From positions 1 to 7,214 of the forward strand of contig WREM01000048.1 of the NCBI GenBank assembly GCA_009779335.1: DNA of 7,214 nt, in the 5' to 3' direction. The translations under genes were made by a program, and so were the position numbers. Positions 1 to 5,498 of this stretch are shown here, piece by piece. Position 1 is the first letter of the stretch. Every line of letters starts with the position of its first letter. Origin of the DNA: Streptococcaceae bacterium. Lineage in GTDB: Bacteria > Bacillota > Bacilli > Lactobacillales > Streptococcaceae. Under the pieces are notes generated by a model, which searched no databases, was not told the origin of the DNA, and worked only from the letters and a program-made list of their open reading frames with translations.

Positions 1-1473
1 GATGCTACATTGCAAAGCAATCTTGAAAAGTTAATGGATACAGCAATGACTGCATCAGGTGGGCAACAAATGTCTGCGACATTGATGAATGCTCACACGG
101 GAGAGATATTGGCTACAAGCCAACGTCCGACCTTTACTGCTCAAACATATAATAAAGCATCCAGTCAGCAATACTTTACATGGAATAATCAACTCTACCA
201 AAATGCCTTTGAACCCGGATCAACCATGAAAACCTTCCTCATGGCATCTGCCTTAGACAGTAATAAGGTGGATTTGAATGCGACTTACCCACGTACACTT
301 AAGGCTTATGATGTCACAATCAATGACTGGGACTGGAATGAGCACGGTCATTTCACTCTTCCATCATCAGTTACCTTTGCACAGGGATTTGAGATGTCCA
401 GTAATGTTGGAATGTCAAAAATCGAAATGAACATGGGTAACCCAACTTGGGATGACTATCTCAATCGCTTCCGTTTTGGAGTGCGTACACGTTTGGGTAT
501 GGGAGTTCCAGGAGTAGAAGAGGGAACAGGAGCATTGCCGACAGATAATGCTGTTTCGCAGATTCAGTCTGCATTTGGTCAAGGGATTTCTGTGACACAA
601 GCTCAACTCTTGCGTGGCTGGACATCATTTGCCAATGATGGAACTATGCTAGAGCCACACGTTGTGAGTAAAATATATGATAGCAATAACAATCAAACTT
701 ACCAATCTGAGCCAGAAGTCATTGGTCACCCTATTTCTGCTAATGTAGCTAGCCAAGTAAGAAATCTTATGGTGGGTGTCAATACAGATCCTTTCTATGG
801 AACTTCATATTTGACTGTGCCTTTATACGGTAAGCAACCCGGACCTCTTTTCATGGTCAATAATCAACCCATGGCTGTGAAAACGGGGACTGCACAAATT
901 GCTGCACCTACTGGCGGGTATATGACAGGAGATCAGGATTATATCTATTCTGCTGTCGCTATGTATCCTCCACAAAATCCTGACTTTATCTTTTATATGA
1001 ACATCAAAATCCCGTCTAGTCCATGGTATCTTGGTTTCATTTCAGATGTAGCCAACCCTATGATGACACAAGCAGAATCTATGAAAGCTTCTCTGCAAAA
1101 CATCAGTAATACGGGTGATCAAGGAACCATCACTCTGAAAGACTATAAGAATAACAATTCAGGAGATACAGCAGATGCTTTAAGACGAGAACTTCTTGCA
1201 CCAGTATTAGTTGGTATGGGTTCTAATATCAAAGCCCAGTCTATTTCTTCAGGAACAAAAGTAGGAACCAATACACGTTTGCTCCTTCTGACAGATGGAG
1301 ATCAAATCATGCCTGATATGTACAGCTGGTCTAAGGATCAAGTAGATCAAGTGGCCAACTGGTATGGGTTGAAAATTAACTATGAAGGTTCAGGAAATAG
1401 TGTCGTTAAGCAAAGTATCACAATTGGAAATACAGTGAAAAATGGACAAACCATTACAATAACAATGGGATAA
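1..1473 (+). CDS. pbpX: Penicillin-binding protein 2X (division D,D-transpeptidase), 5' end missing
   Basis: This class B penicillin-binding protein would cross-link septal peptidoglycan as a membrane-anchored divisome enzyme. The reading frame is open from base 1, so the N-terminal membrane anchor, the dimerisation domain and the start of the transpeptidase domain lie outside; about 490 of roughly 750 family residues are present. All three penicillin-binding motifs are visible (residues numbered from the codon at base 10): STMK at 71-74 with the catalytic serine at bases 220-222, SSN at 130-132, and KTGT at 291-294 (bases 880-891). The segment AFGQGISVTQAQ (188-199) is typical of PBP2x. The C-terminal stretch from about 380 to 487 fits two PASTA domains (about 381-430 and 433-487), which separates PBP2x from PBP2b-type proteins. 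mraY follows after 18 nt, as in the streptococcal/lactococcal mraW-ftsL-pbpX-mraY cluster. No frameshift is seen. Function is from family knowledge; the identification is firm. Confidence 0.95.
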   Translation, partial: DATLQSNLEKLMDTAMTASGGQQMSATLMNAHTGEILATSQRPTFTAQTYNKASSQQYFTWNNQLYQNAFEPGSTMKTFLMASALDSNKVDLNATYPRTLKAYDVTINDWDWNEHGHFTLPSSVTFAQGFEMSSNVGMSKIEMNMGNPTWDDYLNRFRFGVRTRLGMGVPGVEEGTGALPTDNAVSQIQSAFGQGISVTQAQLLRGWTSFANDGTMLEPHVVSKIYDSNNNQTYQSEPEVIGHPISANVASQVRNLMVGVNTDPFYGTSYLTVPLYGKQPGPLFMVNNQPMAVKTGTAQIAAPTGGYMTGDQDYIYSAVAMYPPQNPDFIFYMNIKIPSSPWYLGFISDVANPMMTQAESMKASLQNISNTGDQGTITLKDYKNNNSGDTADALRRELLAPVLVGMGSNIKAQSISSGTKVGTNTRLLLLTDGDQIMPDMYSWSKDQVDQVANWYGLKINYEGSGNSVVKQSITIGNTVKNGQTITITMG

Positions 1474-1491
1474 GTCCATAGAGGAGAAGGT

Positions 1492-2484
1492 ATGTTAGTA
1501 GCAGGAATCATTGGAGGGTTAATCACCCTAGTTTTGACTGCATTAGTTATTCCACGATTCATCTTATACATTCATAAAAAAGAGCTCGGGGGTCAACCCA
1601 CGCTTGAAGATGTGAAGCAACACGCAGATAAAGCAGGAACACCAACGATGGGGGGGGCTGTTTTTGTAGTAATTGCCATATTGGTTTCGATGATATTGGC
1701 TTTAGTCTTCAGACAGGTCAGCCCTAACATGATTATCGTGTGGTGGGTCTTCGGTATGTACGCTGTGATTGGCTTTATCGATGACTTTCTAAAAGTCTTC
1801 AAGCAGAATAACCAAGGACTCACCGCAACACAGAAGATGGCTGCACAGATTTTTATAGGAATCGTGTCTTATTTGATTTATAGACACGATCCACATTCAA
1901 TGCTTATTCACGTCTTTGGCTGGAGCATTTCACCGGGAATTTTCCTTCCGGTATTTATCATTATATGGTTAGTAGGATGGTCAAATGCGGTGAATTTAAC
2001 AGATGGTATCGATGGACTCGCCTCAATTAATGTCGCTATTTCATTAATAGCTTTCGCTATCATTGCTTATCTTCGAGGACAACATGATATTTTCATGATT
2101 ATCTTAGCTGTGATAGGAGCTTTATTAGGATTCTTTATCTTCAATCGAAAACCTGCCAAGATTTTCATGGGGGATGTAGGTTCGCTTGCACTTGGTGCAT
2201 TACTTGCTATCATCTCAATTCTCTTACACGCAGAATGGACGCTGATTTTTATAGGGTTTATCTATATGATAGAAACGCTGTCTGTCATGAGTCAAGTTTT
2301 TTATTTCAAGGCAACAAATGGAAAACGCATTTTCCGTATGACACCGATTCATCATCATTTTGAACTTGGGGGATTCTCTGGCAAGGGTAAAGGATGGAGT
2401 GAGTGGAAGATAGATATTGCGTTCTGGGCAACCACAGCAGGATTATCAATCATTGCCTTGCTCTTATATTTCAAAGTAGATTAG
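1492..2484 (+). CDS. mraY: Phospho-N-acetylmuramoyl-pentapeptide transferase
   Basis: MraY transfers phospho-MurNAc-pentapeptide from the UDP-linked precursor to undecaprenyl phosphate, giving lipid I at the inner face of the membrane. The 330-residue protein has normal family length and is built of many hydrophobic segments. Signature motifs: PTMGGAV at 51-57, the acidic pair IDDF with D97-D98, NAVNLTDGIDGLA at 165-177 (N168, D171, D174), FMGDVGSLALG at 225-235 (D228), and the cytoplasmic MTPIHHHFE loop at 283-291 with H287-H289. The start is set by a strong Shine-Dalgarno sequence (AGGAG, 1482-1486) 5 nt before the ATG. It follows pbpX by 18 nt and probably shares its transcript; a terminator directly follows the stop codon, so mraY ends the operon. 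An 8-base G run (1650-1657) lies in the PTMGG motif. Identification is firm. Confidence 0.97.
   Translation: MLVAGIIGGLITLVLTALVIPRFILYIHKKELGGQPTLEDVKQHADKAGTPTMGGAVFVVIAILVSMILALVFRQVSPNMIIVWWVFGMYAVIGFIDDFLKVFKQNNQGLTATQKMAAQIFIGIVSYLIYRHDPHSMLIHVFGWSISPGIFLPVFIIIWLVGWSNAVNLTDGIDGLASINVAISLIAFAIIAYLRGQHDIFMIILAVIGALLGFFIFNRKPAKIFMGDVGSLALGALLAIISILLHAEWTLIFIGFIYMIETLSVMSQVFYFKATNGKRIFRMTPIHHHFELGGFSGKGKGWSEWKIDIAFWATTAGLSIIALLLYFKVD
1650..1657 (+). repeat. Eight-base poly-G tract inside mraY
   Basis: Eight consecutive G residues span the end of the ATG codon and two GGG glycine codons followed by GCT, encoding M-G-G-A of the conserved PTMGG motif. The tract stands out in an AT-rich gene, because the glycines could be written with GGA or GGT. 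The reading frame is intact here. Whether the tract is unstable cannot be told from one sequence. Confidence 0.8.
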
Positions 2485-2508
2485 AAAAACAGCCTTGGCT
2501 GTTTTTTT
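2485..2508. terminator. Bidirectional intrinsic terminator between mraY and def
   Basis: The arms AAAAACAGC (2485-2493) and GCTGTTTTT (2498-2506) pair perfectly over 9 bp around the loop CTTG. On the plus strand a run of seven T (2502-2508) follows the GC part of the stem; on the minus strand the arm ends in five T. It starts right after the mraY stop codon (2482-2484), and the def stop codon (2507-2509, minus) overlaps its T run. The structure therefore fits termination of both convergent genes. Confidence 0.88.
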
Positions 2509-3130
2509 AGACAATGACCATCCCTTCAGGTTTTTCCCATGGAGATGTTTCATTGATGTGATCGTAGAACATGATACCATTGGTATGGTCGATTTCATGT
2601 TGGACACAGATACATTCAAAGTTTTTCAGGCGAATTTTCTTTGCTTCTCCGTCTTTATTGATATATTCGACAGTGGCACGTGCAGGGCGAGGGACATATC
2701 CGGGGACATCACGGTCCACAGAGAGACAACCCTCCCCTCCCTCGACGGCAGCCAACTGCACAGAATGACTGACTACTTTGGCATTATACATGACTTCAGA
2801 AAGTTTATAAGCCTCTGTTGGTGGGATTTCATTTCCTTCTTCGTCAAGGGTAGGTTCATTAGGTACGAGGCAGGCAATGATTTTCTTTGGAATGTCCAGC
2901 TGATTGGCAGCAAGACCAACACCTGGGCGAAGTTGCATTTTTTCAGCCATGACAGAATCTTGTGAATTTCTGAGGAATTGCATCATCTTCTCACCAAGGA
3001 TAATGTCCTCGTCGGAGAGGGGTAGAGAGACATTCTCAGCTACCTGACGCAAGGTTTCATTTCCTTCACGGACAATATCGTCCATCGTAATCAAATGTGC
3101 AGATTCAATCAAAGTGTCTTGTACAGTCAT
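2507..3130 (-). CDS. def: Peptide deformylase (type II, Gram-positive)
   Basis: This metalloenzyme removes the formyl group from the N-terminal methionine of new proteins at the ribosome, in the cytoplasm. The 207-residue product carries the three deformylase motifs: GVGLAANQ at 70-77 (GxGLAAxQ), EGCLS at 133-137 with metal ligand C135, and QHEIDH at 177-182 with metal ligands H178 and H182 and catalytic E179. The long N-terminal part and the extra segment between motifs 1 and 2 (about 85-115, with NEPTLDEEGNEIPPTEAYKL) are typical of the long type II enzymes of Firmicutes. Motif 1 has N76 where many streptococcal enzymes have proline, and T183 follows the HEIDH helix; neither is a catalytic residue. 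The ATG at 3130 is supported by AAAGGA (3137-3142) 6 nt upstream. It appears monocistronic, with its own promoter and a shared terminator. Identification is firm. Confidence 0.96.
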   Translation of the reverse strand: MTVQDTLIESAHLITMDDIVREGNETLRQVAENVSLPLSDEDIILGEKMMQFLRNSQDSVMAEKMQLRPGVGLAANQLDIPKKIIACLVPNEPTLDEEGNEIPPTEAYKLSEVMYNAKVVSHSVQLAAVEGGEGCLSVDRDVPGYVPRPARATVEYINKDGEAKKIRLKNFECICVQHEIDHTNGIMFYDHINETSPWEKPEGMVIV

Positions 3131-3157
3131 ATTTTTTCCTTTATTGGTTGATAATTA

Positions 3158-3166
3158 ATTATAACA
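3158..3166 (-). promoter_or_regulatory. Extended -10 promoter of def
   Basis: Reading the minus strand, TGTTATAAT gives a consensus TATAAT hexamer (3158-3163) with the TGn extension (TG at 3165-3166). No good -35 hexamer is found at 16-18 bp, as is common for extended -10 promoters. The predicted transcription start is near 3151, giving a leader of about 20 nt that holds the def Shine-Dalgarno sequence. The hexamer overlaps a perfect 12-bp AT-only palindrome at 3151-3162. Confidence 0.7.
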
Positions 3167-3226
3167 TAAGAGATGTGATAGAATAGAAGAAGAAAGCTAG
3201 AAATATGTAAGAAGCAAGGAGTTACA

Positions 3227-4015
3227 ATGATTGAACATACAGATCATCCCTTAGTTTTTAATGCTCAAATCGGAAGTGATAAATATAAAAATGCAACCCT
3301 ACCTGCACAGAAAATCTGTCCCTTTTGTCATACAGAGACATTGATTGATATTATTCGTAGAGAAGGCAATAAAATTTGGCTACAGAACAAATACCCCACC
3401 ATTGAAAAAGCCAACATGACAGTCATCATCGAATCAGAGAAACATGAGGGAGACATTTCTACTTATGAGCGAGAGGAGAACCGTGAGATTTTTAAGTTCG
3501 CCTTTGATTCGTGGAAAGAGATGATAGATTCAGGCAAGTACAGTTCCGTCCTCATGTTCAAAAATTTTGGACCTTGGTCAGGACGTACGCTTGCTCATCC
3601 TCACTTACAGATTGTGGGATTAGAAGAAGTGGATGGTTATGAGCATATTTCACCTGAACATTTTCAAGGCTTGGAAATTAAATCCAATGGTGTGGAGATT
3701 ACCATCTCGACACGACCTATTATGGGTTTTGTGGAGTTTAATGTCATCATTTCTGACCGTCAAGACATTGATGCCATGGCAGATAGAGTACATGAATTGA
3801 CTCATTATTTGTTGACTGATTATATGGGCGGGCGTTGTGATTCTTATAACCTCTTTTTCCACCATTTTAACGGGCAATACATCTGCAAAATCGTTCCACG
3901 ATATGTCACTTCTCCCTATTTTATCGGCTATAAAATCCCCCAAGTCAATAAATCAGATAGACTTGAAGAGATAGCAGAAGAAGTGAAGGCAAGACTAAAA
4001 AAGAATATGGATTAG
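3227..4015 (+). CDS. GalT-like, HIT-superfamily protein (DUF4931 type), function unknown
   Basis: The 262-residue protein resembles a shortened galactose-1-phosphate uridylyltransferase, a member of the histidine-triad superfamily of nucleotidyl transferases and hydrolases. Seen directly: a CPFC pair (C31, C34), ESEKHEG with H73, and N113-x-G-(3)-G119-x-T121-x-x-HPHLQ with H124, H126 and Q128. Against E. coli GalT (from memory), C31, C34, H73 and H124 match the zinc ligands C52, C55, H115 and H164, while H126 matches the uridylylated nucleophile H166 and Q128 matches Q168. The active site therefore looks intact, although the protein is nearly 90 residues shorter than true GalT. The C-terminal half carries CDSYNLFFHHF (204-214). 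Start: AAGGAG (3216-3221) 5 nt before the ATG. The gene is divergent from def, with no partner on its strand and no galactose genes nearby, so a Leloir role is unlikely; the substrate is unknown. Its promoter is unclear: TAGAAT at 3179-3184 is the best -10, without a -35. Confidence 0.85.
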   Translation: MIEHTDHPLVFNAQIGSDKYKNATLPAQKICPFCHTETLIDIIRREGNKIWLQNKYPTIEKANMTVIIESEKHEGDISTYEREENREIFKFAFDSWKEMIDSGKYSSVLMFKNFGPWSGRTLAHPHLQIVGLEEVDGYEHISPEHFQGLEIKSNGVEITISTRPIMGFVEFNVIISDRQDIDAMADRVHELTHYLLTDYMGGRCDSYNLFFHHFNGQYICKIVPRYVTSPYFIGYKIPQVNKSDRLEEIAEEVKARLKKNMD

Positions 4016-4024
4016 TATTCTTTT
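3999..4024. terminator. Weak AT-rich hairpin at the convergent gene ends
   Basis: AAAAGAATA (3999-4007) pairs with TATTCTTTT (4016-4024) over 9 bp, with an 8-nt loop. The loop holds the stop codon (4013-4015) of the upstream plus-strand gene. The minus-strand marR stop (4023-4025) overlaps the outer end of the right arm. The stem has one G-C pair and is bounded by A and T runs, so it could end transcription both ways, but its stability is low and this is a tentative call. Confidence 0.4.
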
Positions 4025-4442
4025 ATTTTCCTAAAATATCAATCATACGCTCCATTTGTTTAAGCATTTCTAGGAGTTCTTTTTGTCCCATTTGTTGTAG
4101 GAATTGAGCAAAGCCCTGATCAAAAAATTCATTTGTTTCTTGTAGAACAACTTGTCCTTGCTTTGTAAGGGTGATGATAAGCTGTCTGCGATTACTTTCA
4201 TCTTTTTCTTGTGTGATATATTCTTTTTTTCTAAGTGAGGTCAAATTCTGTGAAATAGCAGCCTTGGTTACATTGATTTCTTGCCGAATTTCAGTCAGTG
4301 TTTTTTTATCTACCACGCCTTGCAGAATCAAGAACTCAGTTAAATTTATTTTTCTATCTTCTCCTGAACCCAGTCGTCCGTTGAGGAGATTTTTGAATTG
4401 AAGCATGGTGTGTAAATAATGTGTTTTCAGTTGAGCAGTCAT
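4023..4442 (-). CDS. MarR-family winged-helix transcriptional regulator
   Basis: This 139-residue protein is of usual MarR length and would act as a dimeric DNA-binding regulator that releases DNA when it binds a ligand. The winged helix-turn-helix spans about 34-100: TLTEIRQEINVTKAAISQNL (48-67) holds the HTH, with the recognition helix near 59-72, and DESNRRQLIITLT (81-93) is the wing with the family D-x(3)-R-R signature. Helices at both ends (about 1-22 and 104-137) would form the dimer interface. There is no cysteine, which argues against an OhrR-type thiol sensor. It is the second gene of an operon: the SDR stop codon lies 6 nt before its ATG and overlaps its AGGA Shine-Dalgarno sequence (4447-4450). 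The likely target is its own operon, through the palindrome at 5398-5415; this is inference. The ligand is unknown. Confidence 0.9.
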   Translation of the reverse strand: MTAQLKTHYLHTMLQFKNLLNGRLGSGEDRKINLTEFLILQGVVDKKTLTEIRQEINVTKAAISQNLTSLRKKEYITQEKDESNRRQLIITLTKQGQVVLQETNEFFDQGFAQFLQQMGQKELLEMLKQMERMIDILGK

Positions 4443-4448
4443 ATTGTC

Positions 4449-5369
4449 CTAATTGATTGATAAAATTGTTTCGTTTTCAGTAAGTTTGACCAGTTTGGCA
4501 CTTTCTAGCCATAATTTCTCAATAGCTATCTTATCGTAAGAAGCTGGAGAAGATGGAATGTCATGTCCTCGGTCAATGTATTTACCTGTTATTTTATCAT
4601 ATTTTAAATCAGTTACCATTTCAGCGAGTGCTTCTCCTGATTTTTCTGCAGAACCTAGTCGCCCGAGCACTCTTCCCACCATCGTCATGATGGATGATTG
4701 CATACGATTTGAATCACCGTTGAGATTGGTAGAAACCATAAGACCGGGATTAAAAGCATTAACTGTGATATTTTTATTGGTTAGGCTTATAGTTTTTTCT
4801 GCCATCGCATAGGCAGTCATGAGATTGCAGAGTTTGGAAGTGGGGTAGCGAAGCATGGCATTATCTTTTTCACTAGGATGTGCTAAACGTTCAGCATTCT
4901 CAAATACTGGTGCAGAAAAGGGGAAAACTATAGGGGGGTTGTGTGTATCGCTAGATACGAAAATTATACGTCCATCATCAACTAGACTATCCAATAAGAG
5001 ATTAGCTAAGAGAAAATGCCCCAGGTGATTAACACCGAAAGTAGTTTCAAAGCCATCTTTAGTATAAGTGAGAGCAGTAGGATTAAGCCCTGCATTGCAG
5101 ATGAGGCTATAAAGTGGTGGAAAATTATCTTCTTTGAAATTTTGAGCGAAGGTGCGTACTGAATCAAGAGAAGCTAAATCAAGTAATCGAGCTACTATAT
5201 TTTGATTTTCTGTTTCTTTTTCCAGTTGAGTGATGGCAGATTGTGCTTTGTCAATATTTCGACAGGCTAGGACGATTGTACTTTCTGGTTGAGCGAGTGC
5301 AATGTTTTTTGCACATTGAAACCCTAGCCCAGAGTTTCCGCCGGTAATAATGATTGTATGATTGGTCAT
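4449..5369 (-). CDS. Short-chain dehydrogenase/reductase (SDR family)
   Basis: The 306-residue Rossmann-fold protein would be a cytoplasmic NAD(P)-dependent oxidoreductase. Visible motifs in order: TGGNSGLG at 9-16 (TGxxxGxG cofactor loop), R37 after the second strand in LACRN, which favours NADP, D64 in LLDLAS, NAG at 92-94, N114 in NHLGHF, S139/S140, and the catalytic pair Y175-x(3)-K179, followed by NPG at 207-209. The sequence N-H-L-G-H-F and the overall length resemble the protochlorophyllide-reductase/retinol-dehydrogenase-like branch often annotated loosely in bacteria; that name says nothing about the real substrate. The start is supported by AAAGGAG (5376-5382) 6 nt before the ATG. 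It is the first gene of an operon with marR, with its own promoter and a likely operator at the transcription start. The pairing suggests an enzyme induced by its substrate or a related toxic compound (inference). Confidence 0.92.
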   Translation of the reverse strand: MTNHTIIITGGNSGLGFQCAKNIALAQPESTIVLACRNIDKAQSAITQLEKETENQNIVARLLDLASLDSVRTFAQNFKEDNFPPLYSLICNAGLNPTALTYTKDGFETTFGVNHLGHFLLANLLLDSLVDDGRIIFVSSDTHNPPIVFPFSAPVFENAERLAHPSEKDNAMLRYPTSKLCNLMTAYAMAEKTISLTNKNITVNAFNPGLMVSTNLNGDSNRMQSSIMTMVGRVLGRLGSAEKSGEALAEMVTDLKYDKITGKYIDRGHDIPSSPASYDKIAIEKLWLESAKLVKLTENETILSIN

Positions 5370-5397
5370 TTTTTTCTCCTTTAATAATTATTGAAAT

Positions 5398-5415
5398 TAG
5401 TTAAGCGATTAACTA
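5398..5415. promoter_or_regulatory. Palindrome, candidate MarR operator at the SDR-marR start site
   Basis: TAGTTAAGCGATTAACTA is a perfect inverted repeat with 7-bp arms around GCGA; after one mismatch the pairing continues for three more A-T pairs on each side (5394-5396 with 5417-5419). Its size and symmetry fit a MarR dimer site. It sits just downstream of the SDR -10 hexamer, covering about +1 to +19, where a bound protein would block transcription. The arms (GTTAA..TTAAC) are in the opposite order to the zinc-regulator site TTAAC..GTTAA, so it is not a ZitR/AdcR box. Binding by the adjacent MarR protein is inferred from position. Confidence 0.65.
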
Positions 5416-5422
5416 TTTTTAT

Positions 5423-5451
5423 AGTTTAGCACTTACCTATTGAAAAATCAA
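5423..5451 (-). promoter_or_regulatory. Promoter of the SDR-marR operon
   Basis: On the minus strand TTGATT (5446-5451) is a fair -35 hexamer and TAAACT (5423-5428) a fair -10, separated by exactly 17 bp. The predicted start is near 5416, giving a leader of roughly 47 nt before the SDR ATG. A TATAAA directly downstream (5417-5422) could act as an alternative -10 but has no -35 at suitable distance. Confidence 0.6.
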
Positions 5452-5483
5452 GAAAAAGTGTGTCGTTAATTTAATTCTAAAAA

Positions 5484-5492
5484 TGATATAAT
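5484..5492 (+). promoter_or_regulatory. Extended -10 promoter of uvrB
   Basis: TGATATAAT contains a consensus TATAAT (5487-5492) with the TGn extension (5484-5485). No convincing -35 is present; TCGTTA at 5463-5468 (18-bp spacing) matches at only three positions. The expected transcription start, about 7 nt after the hexamer, falls on the uvrB ATG at 5499. No LexA/DinR-type box is evident. Confidence 0.65.
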
Positions 5493-5498
5493 AAATCT

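Noticed and set aside
2495..2965. 156-codon open frame on the plus strand opposite def
   Set aside because: It lies antisense to a firmly identified deformylase, has no Shine-Dalgarno sequence, begins inside the terminator hairpin and shows no recognisable domain; it is a shadow of def.
3160..3184. Plus-strand promoter for the GalT-like gene
   Set aside because: TATAAC (3160-3165) and TAGAAT (3179-3184) resemble -10 hexamers, and TTGATA (3148-3153) resembles a -35, but none pair at 16-18 bp spacing, so no promoter was called.
3131..3226. Riboswitch or small RNA in the def/GalT-like intergenic region
   Set aside because: Only 96 nt, mostly AT-rich promoter sequence, with no stable GC-containing hairpin or terminator; nothing supports a structured RNA.
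5398..5415. Zinc-regulator (ZitR/AdcR) box upstream of the SDR-marR operon
   Set aside because: The known box is TTAAC-NN-GTTAA, while here the half-sites are in the opposite order with a 4-bp spacer, and no zinc transport genes are adjacent.
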